Program-made: the position numbers and the translations under genes
Notes under the pieces: generated by a model
Database searches by the model: none
Told to the model about the DNA's origin: nothing
What the model saw: only the letters and a program-made list of their open reading frames with translations
NCBI GenBank assembly: GCA_037951105.1
Contig: JBAMJV010005501.1
Span: 1 to 64,000, forward strand
Length of the DNA: 64,000 nucleotides
Direction of reading: 5' to 3'
Source: Echinarachnius parma
Lineage: Eukaryota > Echinodermata > Echinoidea > Clypeasteroida > Echinarachniidae
Shown: positions 53,601 to 64,000 of the stretch, in pieces
Position numbering within the stretch: position 1 is the first letter of the stretch
How the letters are laid out: each line of letters starts with the position of its first letter

Positions 53601-56600
53601 TCACATAACTGGGAATACACACAACATACCCATACAGACACAGCAATGTAAGTAAAGATGGTACAAAATACTTACTGTAGCAAATAACTCCCCCCTTGTC
53701 TCCACAGTTATTGGCGGTTCCAAAAGTACAGGAGCTCAGGGTCACTAGATCTGATGATAAAAACAGGCGATGAAAAAAGGTAATCTGTAATTAACAGAGA
53801 TGTAATGGCATTTCGAGTAATCAATTCGTTTGATAAATTACCTAACGTGCAAGGAATATCACGCAACTTGTTGTTCTTAGAGTAGGAAGCCGATTAGGGC
53901 GAATAAGCATTTACCATTTGCATTTACTGGCCCAAGGTGTTAGAACTCTTTAAATTGTTCAGTCAAATCGACAGGCCGTCAGCCTATCTGTATTTAAACG
54001 TAAGCTGACATCTCTTTTACTTGCCAATTATAACGAACCGTAATTATAGAGTGTCCCAGATAAAACGAAACCGGATTTCATGGCAGAAATTTTATGTCAT
54101 AATGAATAATTTCTTTGATGAGATATACATGTGTCTCTTCTTTCATTTGATGTACAACTTATGGCACATAATTCACGTATGACTGAATCAAAACAATGGA
54201 AATTGGTGTTACCAAAATTCCATTTGCACGCAGACATTGCAAGTCTGGGTGAGTTTGTAGGGTAGTAAACGTACTTATTATGAAAAAGGACAAACACTGC
54301 ATAAAAATGCATATTTTTATCTTTTATATGACACCTCATGCACAAAAAATAAATAATGTATGCCAGAGAAAACATGCCTGATTTCTGCCCAAATGAGTAG
54401 ATAGTAAAATAAGAAGTCACTCAGCTTTCCTGACTTAGCAGTGACAATGGACTTGATGCATGAGTGAATTTACATAAACATAGGGATCAGGGAAAACATG
54501 GGAAACATGCTAGATCAAGAAAGTTACTAATTTGTGCTGAAATCAAGCATGTTTTCATTCTACTCGTTCTCTGGCATAAATTATTTATTTTGTAATCATG
54601 AGGTGTCATATAAAAAATAAAAAATATGAGTTTTTATGCGGTGTTTGTTCTTTTTCAAAATAAGTACGTTTACTACCCTAAAAACTCACCCAAACTTTCA
54701 GTTTCCTGCGTGCAAATGGAATTTTGGTAACACCCATTTCCATTGTTCTAATTCAGTCATGCGTGAATTATGTGCCATAAGTTGTACATCAAATGAAAGA
54801 GGAGAAACAGAGCTTCACATACAGGTATATCTTATCAAATTATTCATTATGACAGAAAATTTCTGCCATGAAATCCGGTTTCGTGTTTTTTCTGGGACAC
54901 TCTGTATTATACAAATAACTTGAGCATTGGATTTTGTCCCAGAAACAGTGTGTCCAAGTTATGTATACCCTTTATTTATTTTTCTTTTAGTCTTGTACAA
55001 TTTCACAGCTTAGTCTCCTATCCCTTTTATACCTCCCTTCCCGTCTCCTCTCCACTTCTCTTCTCTCCTCTTTTCTCTTGTCTTTCTCTTCCAATCTCTT
55101 CCAATCGTATTTTTTAGATTTTGTACATAATGTTCATTGTTAATCGAGCCAATTACTTTGGCCTACTCTCTGTTATTCCCCCCCCCCCCCCCCCCCTCTA
55201 AGTATAAAGTTGATTATATTGTTGAGAATTTATAGGAGACCTACAATCTACAAGCATTTCGCTTTTAATAGACCTCCCTTTTTACCCATATTCATTGTAA
55301 ACTTGTATCTTGTTTGTTGTTGGGAATAAACGATCATTCATTCATTCATTCATTCAAGCATCGACTGTTAAATTAAATACAAAAAGGCCTTAAAATATAT
55401 TATACGAAAATATCACTCTTCAACATCAATGACTGAAAGTTAGATTCGGGGAGGGAGCTACATCCCCCGAGAGATTCATAAACGGGACTACACGGACATT
55501 ATTATGAACCTTGAATTCAGTTAAAGCTATTGTAGCTAATTATTCAATTGTGGACATATAATATTGTTTGAATTAATACAAAAAAACAAATGATTTAGGT
55601 AATACGTGGAAATAATAAATAATGTGATTTATAATTTTAAACAAAAACCAGGTTTTATTCAAATTGATTATACAGTCAAACCTGCTAATGCGACCACCTG
55701 TCTATAACGACCACCTGCTCATAACGACCGCTCTCTGGTCCCCCCGTGACAAATCATGTGTTAAAGTAGAATTTCATTGAAAAGCACAAAATATGAGAAT
55801 AATGCATTATTAGAGAGCTAGGGGCTAACAGATTAAGATTAATACTTTTTTTTTATTTCCCATACCAACACGATATTTTATAACAACAACAAAACAAAAC
55901 CTCATCACAAGAATCGAAAACAAGCACTCTTTCCGCTAAAAAACCGTCAATGTTTTGATGACGTCATTCATTGAGTAAGTTATCATAGCAGACGATGCCT
56001 CATTGCGAATCTACACAACCATTAGTGCACTCATATTGTCTGCTAAACGTGTATTCTTGTCACGAACGCGCATTATTTTCATTGCGTTTTGTAAATAAGG
56101 TTCACCTCGACTAATACACAATAATCATTCACTCGGAGACATTACGGAAATAAAGACAAATTCAATGAAGTAAGTCACACACCATCCTACTTTATCTGGT
56201 TTGAAAGACCCGCCGAAGTCTGGGCACGATCTATTGGCCCATTGTTCAACAGCTATATTTTGATGCGGGTGTCGCTGAATGTGCAGTTCTGTGTGTGATA
56301 CTTATGGGCGATGTGATAGATTAAAATAACGTTATTTAGCATGCTTTACAGGAAAATTGTGTGTAACAGAACAAAGTGCTTTTAAGAGTGAGGCAGAGGA
56401 GCAAATAATGACAAATATTCTCCTCAATGATTTAACAGAGTCATGTTAAAAAGGCACTATACAATGTGTTTGTTATATATCGGACATCGTCTGCTAATGA
56501 TGACTTACTCAATGTATGACGTCATAGTATTTCAGCTGGTTACGGCGAGACTTTTTATGCCACAATTCTGGCTTACGAATTACCACTAATTCATTGATGA

Positions 56601-59600
56601 TAACTCCTCTATAGCAATGGTTTGAAACACTTATTTGTAATATTCGTGTTACGGATTATGTATGAAATATGGAAATATGAGCTGAATCTAAATTAAAAAA
56701 CAATGAAATTCTACTTTAAGCGACCTGCGTAATGCGACCACCTGCCTAACGCGACTAGCGACCATCCCATTTGGGTCCCGACGCACGTTTAAACCTGTGT
56801 ATAGCGACCAAAAATAGCGCTTCAGCAACCAAGGCACCAATAAATTTACCTTTGTTCGCTCAAGGCTCCAATACTGAGCATGTCAATGCATAAAACAGTT
56901 CATTAAAAGGCCTAATCGACACCAAGTGGTTCAGACTCATAAACAAAGATTCGTTCCCTTCACTGCAGTACCTAATGCTGATCCTGAAATGCGTCACACA
57001 AAGACACTTCATTCAACATCACAACCGAATTTGACATCTAACAATTATTCTAATAGCCTAGGTGGGGTGTTTCCCCATGTTTCTAATTATGTTCAATGAT
57101 AATCCGCGCGTTACGACCAAACGATGCATCTTGACTTCAGAATTCTATAGAAAACTCGTAATGAGCATTTAAAAGTGCAGGTGTATCTCTCTAGTCTATT
57201 GATGAGTAAATAAATTGACACATTTTGCAATTTCAATTTCACGTATAAAACAAAGATAATCGTACATGTACAAACATGTAATATCATTTGAAATGTAATG
57301 CCAATTCATGTATAATTTCAATTTTTGGTTTGGTTATGCATGCACTTGAATAAACTACTAACACGAGCGTGTAACGATGCCATTTAATTACACATGTGCA
57401 TATGGGCATGATATTATGCGACTGGAAATTCAAAATGGCGGCCTACCTGTCTAATGCGACCACCTGTCCATAGCGGCCACTTTTCGCCGGTCCCTTGAGT
57501 GGTCGCTATAGACAGGTTTGACTGTACTAATAGAGACATTGATGATTCTAGATTAATTGCTTACGTATTATACATGTAAATGATTTTCAGAATTATTCTG
57601 AACAGCTTTCCTTTTCATTCGCTAATAACTCGCATGAATATATGTATTTTTTTCTCACCCTAATCCAAATTTCTTAATGAATAATATGAATAAAGAGTAA
57701 GAAGGTACATATACAAATTAATGCAAATACATTGCCACTAAATTTATAAAAAACGAAATATATTGAATTTGGTAATATTAAAGAGTTACCCTATAATAGT
57801 TGAATTAACTATGTTATTATAATTGAACAAGTCACCACGATTAAATTGCTGTGATTTACTGTAAACAATCCTTCATGTAGAAATCACATTGAAGATATTA
57901 TGTCCAGTTACTAATTTCTCGTTATATTGAAGCTCAATGAAAATGGTATTTCCCAACCTCGATTTTTATTACTTTATACTTAACATTAATATATATTACC
58001 TCGTTTGAATTATGGAATACTTGAATGGGGCCTCTCGTAACATTTTCAAGGGCAATAAAAACAAATATTGCCAATTAAATAATGTAGCAGGTTTCGGTTT
58101 CCAATTTTATCTTTCGTTATAAAGATATTTATGATTTAAATGTTTGAATTTGAAGTCTCCCTGTGAACATTTCATCAACCCATTGTTAGTTCTTTGTTCA
58201 TGTATGTGAACACTTACTAGATCCTTTAACATGTTTAAATTTAAACCAGACCTCTGTATGTATACCATACCTTTGAGGCAAGACAGCAACCCTTGTGATA
58301 TCGAATCTGTTCCCCCAAACTCCCAGTCAGGTACAACATTATTGGTTCCTGGGTATCCTAGCTGTCTGCAGACGACGGCAGCCACTTTAAAACCCAAACC
58401 GTGACCACAGGCTGTCTCCCACTCTGTTCTGCCAGATATCAGGTATTCAATCCGTCCTTCATTAGGTGACTGTCCATCGACTAGTGTCACATCTGAAGAA
58501 AAAAATAAAAGCATATACATCTTCAATTTGTGCATTACAATTATAAATGTGTAGGACAAATGGGTAACAAAGATAGCCGATAGCCTTTCCAAGATGAGCT
58601 GTAAACTGAGATGTAAAAACAAGGACACCATTATAAAATGGTCATTTATTCGAGTCAATGCAGTTCTTTCTTTAATTAAAATTATTTCATGAAAGGGATT
58701 CATTCAATGTAAAAATCGTACATATTATTGTAGTTGTTTTAAATCAATATCATTTTATAGTGAATATGATTACATGATTTTTAATGAATTCCTCGCGTCG
58801 TTGTATTCAACGTCTATCCAAAAGTTATACCCGTTTTGGTTAAAGCGCATATTATACCTTAACAATAATTAATTAAGTAATTTGTATTAAAGCATGGATT
58901 TTCCATAATATCGTGTTGTTCATAACATGTCGCTATTAGTCATGATAAAGTATCGTACAGACTTCTTTTAAAACCAAAAATGCTGCTCTCTGTTATGATG
59001 CTAAAGGATAGTTCAGTTTTGGTATAGAGGGCGCTGCACAATTTATTTGTGTGTGAAATAATGAACACCTGAGTGTTAAATTTGACAGAGCATACAATTT
59101 CAATGACAGACTAACTTTATTAGATTAAAATTGGTTCATAAACGGCTTGATCAATAAATATATTCGATCGAAAAATATCTGGGCCACAGATTTATTCGAT
59201 GATTTTTTTTAATTATTAAAAAATGCTTACACTTTTTCAAAAATGTTCAAAACAGGTTTTTAAATAGTTGCTGATGATCTTTCTATATAATCATTGTTTC
59301 AACAAATCATCACATGCATGATTATAATTTTATTCGAAAATTTGTTGAAACCAATGTTTGTTTTTAGAGCGCCCTCTTATGTGTAATGGCTCTTTTTGAA
59401 TGATAACAGGCTTTTTACTTAGTTGTTTGTAATTATCTATACCTTTCGATCATGGTGGAGTTATAACTACAAGTTTGTGGTGTTATTGTGTAGGTTTTGG
59501 TTACTCAGCTCAGCCTTATCAAAACTTTACTACCCCTTTCATAAAAGTGTGTAAGATATATTTTTACTTTTATTCTTCATAAATTCATATTTTAAACAGG

Positions 59601-60469
59601 AAACAAAATGGCCAAATTCGAATTGGTCTAGAGACCCAAATTACAAACCAACTCGATGGCATAGAAATATCTGTAAGGGACAGGCATACAAATCGTAAAT
59701 CGATAGGAATGCATTTATAATATTTCTACCATTTCAGATCGGGTATGGGTCAGGTGTTTTCTTTTTGCAAATTGCAAATTGAAATCCCCTACTTCCCGAT
59801 CAATTGACCAGAACTCCTCATTGAAAATCGTGTTGGTATATCACGTACACGGGAAACGGAATATGAAATTGCATGATTTATATCACGAACAATTATTTTG
59901 TTATATGGGAATTATAGTAGCAACAAAATTTGAATGATTGTTGCCTTTTGCCAACCCTGACAAGGCTTACACTAGATATTATGTAAATAAAATATCAGCA
60001 GTTTTCGGATTTAATGTATACAAATTTGTTATATTTTGGTATACATTTCGAACTAATCAGCAGCTGTGCTGAAAGGTTCAGTGTACCTACATAGTATAAA
60101 TAATATAATACAGCAATTGTTACACTCGAATACACATCAATTCAAACGTTAATGTAGAGTACAAAATATACAAAAGTAAATAAATATAACATAAACAAAG
60201 CTATCCTACACAAATTACAAATATCAAATTATAGTGCATTAATTGCTTATCATTAAATGCATATTGCAACAATGAGTTGTATAAAGTAATTCATAATTGT
60301 GTAAGTGGTATGAAATAATTAATAATGAGAATTGGTCGAAATTATTAATTACAATATGATTTCACCATCGGTAAAAGATCGACTTACTTGTGATATCCGT
60401 CGTTCCATTACTGCAGTCTATGATGAAAACAAGCAGGGTGACAATACACACACTCGTTCTGCATTCCAT
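46918..60469 (-). CDS. SRCR-WSC receptor gene 3 (complete)
   Basis: Eight exons: 60469-60388, 58492-58271, 53750-53676, 51898-51602, 50483-50352, 48730-48569, 48082-47998 and 47638-46918. Every junction has GT/AG and keeps frame (phase 1, then phase 2 into the last exon), giving 1776 nt and 591 residues. The order is signal peptide, one six-cysteine SRCR domain, one WSC domain, a Ser/Thr/Pro stalk from two exons, one membrane helix and a 240-residue cytoplasmic tail with ten tyrosines. It is a type I surface receptor; a role in recognition is inferred from the SRCR and WSC families, and no ligand can be read. Introns carry at least seven mobile elements. A CRE-type site lies 172 bp upstream of the ATG. 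The exon 5 acceptor and stalk assignment are the least certain parts. Confidence 0.88.
47998..48082 (-). CDS. Gene 3 exon 7: transmembrane helix
   Basis: 85 nt. It encodes GLFIGVGVGGAILV, then IIIIVLLVLL and MKRRR. It is three nucleotides longer than in gene 2 because the donor uses the next GGAG. Confidence 0.92.
48569..48730 (-). CDS. Gene 3 exon 6: Ser/Thr-rich stalk
   Basis: 162 nt, phase 1 at both ends: TSTEDGSLSMSMSSYSPGST, SRAPSDGDIETTG and DTSKSSSEMN. It carries 16 residues at its start that gene 2 lacks. Likely O-glycosylated. Confidence 0.88.
49288..49814. mobile_element. Foldback MITE with CAGGGTGGCC ends, TA target
   Basis: Nearly the whole 527 bp is one inverted repeat. Left CAGGGTGGCCCCCCTAAAAC pairs with right CGTTTTTTGGGCCACTCTG, and inner ATGTCCATCGGATAGGGTGT pairs with a block near 49735-49760. 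Both flanks are TA. It lies in intron 5 of gene 3. Confidence 0.8.
50352..50483 (-). CDS. Gene 3 exon 5: stalk
   Basis: 132 nt, phase 1 at both ends, with a TATTCCAG acceptor. It encodes SRYLENNNINTNTGTCGDEH and SPITPKTLPPTGSSATSTRR, then SVS. It has Thr/Pro/Ser-rich sequence and one cysteine. Only the last residues (SVSG) clearly match gene 2 exon 5. Confidence 0.75.
50565..50675. repeat. CACAGTGT-rich repeat fragment
   Basis: CACAGTGTGTTCACAGTGTG followed by TTTTCACACTGTGAAAACGC, as in 22205-22470. It lies about 80 bp upstream of exon 5 of gene 3. Confidence 0.55.
50760..51322. mobile_element. TTAA MITE, family 1, in gene 3 intron 4
   Basis: TTAA-bounded, in the opposite orientation to 1914-2466 and very similar to it, for example GTAATGTAATGATGCAGGTT. 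It lies between the WSC and stalk exons, beside the decayed stalk exon at 51393-51421. Confidence 0.85.
51602..51898 (-). CDS. Gene 3 exon 4: WSC domain
   Basis: 297 nt, phase 1 at both ends: HGYKGCYRYSGSPG, MTIANCVSLCRNTNETFIYA, GDTCYCGSELIG and LCSGRAIEGCGGSMYIALF. All expected WSC cysteines are present, including the CYCG block. A TTAA MITE ends 11 nt upstream of the acceptor. Confidence 0.93.
51909..52480. mobile_element. TTAA MITE, family 2, abutting the gene 3 WSC exon
   Basis: It starts TTAAAGGAAGTGTCCGCCTT and ends AGGCGGACAGTCCCTTTAA. On the minus strand its end supplies the short pyrimidine-rich stretch just before TTCAAACCAG, the WSC exon acceptor. The next MITE (52477-53043) shares its other TTAA. 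Confidence 0.82.
52477..53043. mobile_element. TTAA MITE, family 5 (GGGGTAGTCCGGG ends)
   Basis: Starts TTAAAGGGGTAGTCCGGGCT and ends GGGGTGGAATTCCCCTTCAA. The right TTAA has changed to TCAA. Single copy in the window, no open frame. Confidence 0.6.
53090..53215. repeat. ATAACAT low-complexity repeat
   Basis: Degenerate ATAACAT/ATCATAT units in intron 3 of gene 3. Confidence 0.8.
53676..53750 (-). CDS. Gene 3 exon 3: end of SRCR domain
   Basis: 75 nt, phase 1 at both ends, encoding LVTLSSCTFGTANNCGDKGG and VICY. It supplies the last three cysteines of the SRCR fold. Confidence 0.9.
54048..54903. mobile_element. Foldback element with AGAGTGTCCCAGA ends
   Basis: 856 bp with inverted arms of about 380 bp: left AGAGTGTCCCAGATAAAACG and ACCGGATTTCATGGCAGAAA, right CCATGAAATCCGGTTTCGTG and CTGGGACACTCT. 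The two mirrored frames (54097-54420 and 54636-54923) both read CKWNFGNT because of the inversion, not because they are coding. It lies in intron 2 of gene 3. Confidence 0.8.
54915..55362 (+). mobile_element. Probable LINE 3' end with CATT tail
   Basis: A CT-rich stretch (54990-55110), a poly-C run (55178-55196), CAATCTACAAGCATTTCGCT, then AATAAACGATCATTCATTCA. The short CATT tail is typical of CR1/L2-like LINE 3' ends. No coding remnant is recognised. Confidence 0.5.
55673..57524. mobile_element. 1.85-kb pogo/Tigger-like non-autonomous element
   Basis: Ends CAGTCAAACCTG and CAGGTTTGACTG, flanked by TA. Sub-terminal CGACCACCTGTCTATA-type units repeat on both sides. The TA target and CAGTCAAACCTG end are seen in Tc1/mariner-pogo elements. 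No transposase frame is left. In intron 2 of gene 3. Confidence 0.75.
58271..58492 (-). CDS. Gene 3 exon 2: first part of SRCR domain
   Basis: 222 nt, phase 1 at both ends: VTLVDGQSPNEGRIEYLISG, WETACGHGLGF, AAVVCRQLGYPGTNNVVPDW and LLSCLK. Very close to gene 1 exon 2. Confidence 0.93.
59000..59540. mobile_element. TTAA MITE, family 1, older copy in gene 3 intron 1
   Basis: Starts CTAAAGGATAGTTCAGTTTT and ends AAACTTTACTACCCCTTTC, with the family's GAGGGCGCT blocks. Gene 1 has the empty place near 4634 (GATGTAAACAAAAGTGTGTA). Its ends are eroded. Confidence 0.7.
60388..60469 (-). CDS. Gene 3 exon 1: signal peptide
   Basis: 82 nt: MECRTSVCIVTLLVFIIDCS followed by NGTTDIT, a secretion signal. 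The GTAAGT donor is in phase 1. Confidence 0.9.
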
Positions 60470-61676
60470 GGTTTATATCATTAACTAGGATAAATCGACA
60501 CAAAAACAAAAAGTGTGTTCCTCTTTGTCGATCTTATAATCGAATAGAAAAATATATAATGTCCATTTCGCAGTGTTATACAGTTTATCAACTCCTATAG
60601 TTCATTTTCATGCTCTAAATGATATTATACAACACGCCATTGACGTCAGCGAATTGTCTCAAACAACTGATTTTGAATATAAAAAAGCACAGTTCTGTGA
60701 GAGTGTTGCGAAATATTGTGGTTTGAAAAGTACATCCGTCGTTTTTCTGTTCTAACTGCTTACATCAACGCGGAAGCTATTTCGATGTTCATACAAAAAT
60801 AAACCGTTGGAGTAAACTGTGCTGGTGTCACACTTATGTATAGAAATCGTTAAACTTTTCTGAATCCAACTATCGATACACGATGTAAAAAAGTATTATT
60901 TTAGCTTCAACATGTAGTTACTGCCGTTCTTCTTTACACTATTTCCAATTCATAAATGCAGCAACATATATACACCAAATCCAATCTTTGCGTTCACTGT
61001 GAGCAATGACTGTTTGCTATGCGGTTATCCACCCATAATAATATGAAAGAGAACAAAAAGATAGGCGTAAACATGAGTGGTTGTATGGAAATACTTTGAT
61101 GATATTTCACAAAGCGTGTTCACAGACCGTGTTTAAGGAATGCGTCATCACAAGTTCATAGGTTGTCACTCAATTTATTTGTGTATAGTCGTTTTAAGCC
61201 GACGGTAAACGGAGTGAAGTGTGTCAGGTGAATAATGCTATAATATAAACTATTGTGAATTGAAAATGAAATCAAAAGGCATGATGAAAATGAATAGTTC
61301 TATATTACTGCGACTGTTTTTAATATCGTCAAAGTAATGCAATCGCCTTTCATACATGGAGTGAGGTTTATGGTATGCCAATATTTCTAAAATAAGAATG
61401 ATCATGAATTGAACATAAAATCCAAATCGTTGTATTGCTAATATAGTCTCACGGTGATAGCACGAGGGCTAGCCGTTATACATTACATCCAATGTGCGCC
61501 GGTTTTGATCGCAGCCACCTCTTCAAAATGTTCATTTTGTGTAAAGTGCACGCACGATTAATATAGCACAAACAAATATTTTGTTGCATTTGTCTACTTT
61601 ATGCCGTATTATTGATCGCATCCATTCCCACCATTCCACGTCTAATACTAATAGTGCCCTCCATGAAGCCGGGCTT
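60470..61676 (-). promoter_or_regulatory. Upstream region of gene 3, duplicated at gene 1
   Basis: It matches 5891-7438 with a few indels and stops abruptly at 61676, where a retroelement is inserted. Transcription start not located. No other gene is seen. Confidence 0.55.
60641..60648. promoter_or_regulatory. CRE/ATF-type palindrome TGACGTCA upstream of gene 3
   Basis: Perfect TGACGTCA, 172 bp upstream of the ATG, kept at the same place as in gene 1 while flanking bases differ. Confidence 0.5.
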
Positions 61677-62358
61677 ATCCAGACACAGATAAACTACAAC
61701 AAACAACCAAATTTGCGGTATTCCATGGTTTTAATTTCGAAAAGCATGTCCGAAATTTCAACAATAAATTGAAACAAAAGTACAATTACATCACGCACTC
61801 ATTATCGTTTTACATATTAAGTCAAATAAAGTATGATTCTAACTTAGAACACTTAAATTATTTACATGAATTATCAAGTGTTTATTAAGAGCTACCACCT
61901 GAGAAAACGGGGGGCCCGGGCCATCATAAATTTATAAACTAAAATATTTCTAGCATGACACTGGCCGCTATTAAACTCTCATATCCTCCACCCAAAGGCG
62001 GGAAAATGAAATGTGAATACATGTGCTCCAACCAGCAACATATGTACTGCAAAATAATTCAACGAACATGAATTATAACAGACTAGGCGTATACGTCGCA
62101 AAAAAGGGGTTAGGGTGCAAGGTCAATCGCTGGCTGGACACATGACCTTGGCAGACGAGCGTATAGCCAACAGAACATTAATGAACAACATTTGAGAGGA
62201 GCGGGATTGCATGCGTATTATATATCAATCATAATTTCAATTAAACCCCTTATTCTCAAGTGGCACAAAAGCTTAACGAAATAACAATTTCGTGCGTTTA
62301 TTATTTTAAAATTAACAAAAACATAATTTGTGTTGTGGCAAAAAATGCCAATTTCGCC
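61677..62358 (+). repeat. Outer direct repeat of the right-edge element
   Basis: Starts ATCCAGACACAGATAAACTA and ends AATGCCAATTTCGCC. It contains GGGGGGCCCGGGCC, a GC-rich palindrome-like core, near 61912. Confidence 0.9.
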
Positions 62359-63127
62359 TGGCAGGGGCGAAAAATCCTATTCCAAAAACACCTTGTTAAA
62401 GAAAAGAATATTATCTTATTCCAAATCAACAAATAATGTAAGGTGAAAGAAAAAGGACCAAAATTCCCCTGCGACCCACGCGCGGCGTGCGATCAAGCAA
62501 GCTTCAGGCAATATAAATCCAATAAATTATCTCATCACCCCATAGTTTGTGGTGGTTGGGGTTGGTGGTGGATATTTTTTCTCTAACCAACATAGATCGA
62601 CATGCTTTCCGAACAAACAACCATGAACGAATGAATCTACAAAAATCTCCCAAACTTCTCCAATAGTTTTCCACGCTATACCGGCCATATTTCAAACAAA
62701 CATGTTTTGCCCAAATCAGTATCCAGGCAAAACGAGGTTCAATAAAAACAAAGATATAATTTCTAATAAAAGTCAATACCATCCCAGAGAGGCAGGGAGC
62801 GGTATCAAATTAAATATAAACATCCACAGGAAAGGGTTTCCAAACATCCATCTCAAGTTGAGGGGGATCGGCTGATAAGCCACTAAATTGTTATTCATAG
62901 TCTAATTGAACTTTGCAATGCTAGTCTATTGTTCAGACTGTAAAGCGAATTATTTTATCACTAGCGAGCGAACCAAATCAAATCCCCCTTAATCCTCCCT
63001 AATGTGGTTTTCAATTTTCCTCCCGGCCGGTAAGCGGGCTAAATTCCCCCTAAATTCTTGGTTCTGGAGTTAGAGTAACGTAACTTAACACCTGTCATGT
63101 CTTGTCGCGTTAAGTTTGATTACTCTA

Positions 63128-63808
63128 ATCCAGACACAGATAAACTACAACAAACAACCAAATTTGCGGTATTCCATGGTTTTAATTTCGAAAAGCATGT
63201 CCGAAATTTCAACAATAATTGAAACAAAAGTACAATTACATCACGCACTCATTATCGTTTAACATATTAAGTCAAATAAAGTATGATTCTAACTTAGAAC
63301 ACTTAAATTATTTACATGAATTATCAAGTGTTTATTAAGAGCTACCACCTGAGAAAACGGGGGGCCCGGGCCATCATAAATTTATAAACTAAAATATTTC
63401 TAGCATGACACTGGCCGCTATTAAACTCTCATATCCTCCACCCAAAGGCGGGAAAATGAAATGTGAATACATGTGCTCCAACCAGCAACATATGTACTGC
63501 AAAATAATTCAACGAACATGAATTATAACAGACTAGGCGTATACGTCGCAAAAAAGGGGTTAGGGTGCAAGGTCAATCGCTGGCTGGACACATGACCTTG
63601 GCAGACGAGCGTATAGCCAACAGAACATTAATGAACAACATTTGAGAGGAGCGGGATTGCATGCGTATTATATATCAATCATAATTTCAATTAAACCCCT
63701 TATTCTCAAGTGGCACAAAAGCTTAACGAAATAACAATTTCGTGCGTGTATTATTTTAAAATTAACAAAAACATAATTTGTGTTGTGGCAAAAAATGCCA
63801 ATTTCGCC
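63128..63808 (+). repeat. Inner direct repeat of the right-edge element
   Basis: Same start and end as the outer copy. It is preceded by a hairpin (63069-63127): TTAGAGTAA, CG, TAACTTAAC, then a loop and the inverted arms GTTAAGTT and TTACTCTAA. Confidence 0.9.
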
Positions 63809-64000
63809 AAACGGAAAGGCGAGACCGCCATTCCGCCGCCACAAAACAAAAGTGTTACTACCTGATCCGTTGCCACCTGCACATCAGGAAATTAATGACC
63901 AGTTTATAATGGCTACCTATCGAATAACTCAAGCCAAATTGGCGTCTGAAGCGGGCCAAATATTATGGATTGTACTGGTATAAACCATGCGACTCTCACG

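Larger units (their letters stand above)
61677..64000. mobile_element. Retroelement end with long split direct repeats (runs off the window)
   Basis: Two near-identical direct repeats (61677-62358 and 63128-63808, about three differences in 680 bp) are separated by a 770-bp unique segment. Beyond the second copy a plus-strand open stretch continues to the edge (SPNGKARPPFRRHKTKVLL, then ITQAKLASEAG). The repeats do not have TG...CA ends. Repeat-unique-repeat at one end fits split-repeat tyrosine-recombinase retroelements (DIRS/Ngaro type) or tandem Penelope-like repeats; the family is unresolved. The left edge is exact because the gene 1 upstream copy has the unfilled site at about 7438. High repeat identity implies a young insertion. 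Confidence 0.65.

Noticed and set aside
54097-54923. Two related peptides with CKWNFGNT on opposite strands
   Set aside because: They arise from the inverted arms of a foldback element and have no other support.

Overview
The window is AT-rich animal genomic DNA: split genes with GT/AG introns, many small inverted-repeat transposons, tRNA-derived SINEs, LINEs, a long GT microsatellite and two retroelements with long direct repeats. Scavenger-receptor cysteine-rich (SRCR) and WSC exons in a tandem array point to a marine invertebrate, most likely a non-vertebrate deuterostome (echinoderm, hemichordate or amphioxus-like). That placement is inference, because no species marker is present.

The backbone is a tandem array of one receptor family, all on the minus strand. 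Gene 1 (1-5890) contributes only its signal-peptide exon and most of its first SRCR exon. Gene 2 (10923-20472) and gene 3 (46918-60469) are complete and share one plan: signal peptide, one SRCR domain split over two exons, one WSC domain in a single 297-nt exon, a Ser/Thr-rich stalk, one transmembrane helix, and a long tyrosine-rich cytoplasmic tail in the last exon. Every internal junction is phase 1 up to the transmembrane exon, which ends in phase 2. Gene 3 reads through as 591 codons. Gene 2 has lost about 100 residues of its tail to a CAG-to-TAG change followed by a 1-nt deletion. Two broken relatives lie between genes 2 and 3: a lone WSC exon on the opposite strand with an in-frame TGA (22914-23210), and an SRCR-bearing gene fragment (36120-37164).

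The paralogous blocks can be lined up by eye. Gene 1 promoter and intron 1 (about 4.25-7.44 kb) match those of gene 3 (about 58.6-61.68 kb). The 3' half of gene 2 and its downstream flank (about 8.1-12.7 kb) match those of gene 3 (about 43.7-48.7 kb). Several mobile elements sit in one copy and are missing from the other, giving natural empty sites. At least six MITE families end in CCCTTTAA and use TTAA targets.

By region: 0-5.9 kb, 5' part of gene 1 with a 3.5-kb inverted-repeat element in its intron; 5.9-10.9 kb, gene 1 promoter and gene 2 downstream flank; 10.9-20.5 kb, gene 2; 20.5-46.9 kb, repeat-rich spacer with the orphan WSC exon, LINE fragments, a 4.7-kb LTR element with identical LTRs (30688-35430), the SRCR fragment and a nearly full-length LINE (37387-40568); 46.9-60.5 kb, gene 3; 60.5-61.7 kb, gene 3 promoter; 61.7-64 kb, one end of a retroelement with long split direct repeats that runs off the window.

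The receptors would act at the cell surface: SRCR and WSC modules outside, probably for ligand or carbohydrate binding, and a tail with ten tyrosines in gene 3 that could be phosphorylated. Ligand and function are not known from the sequence.
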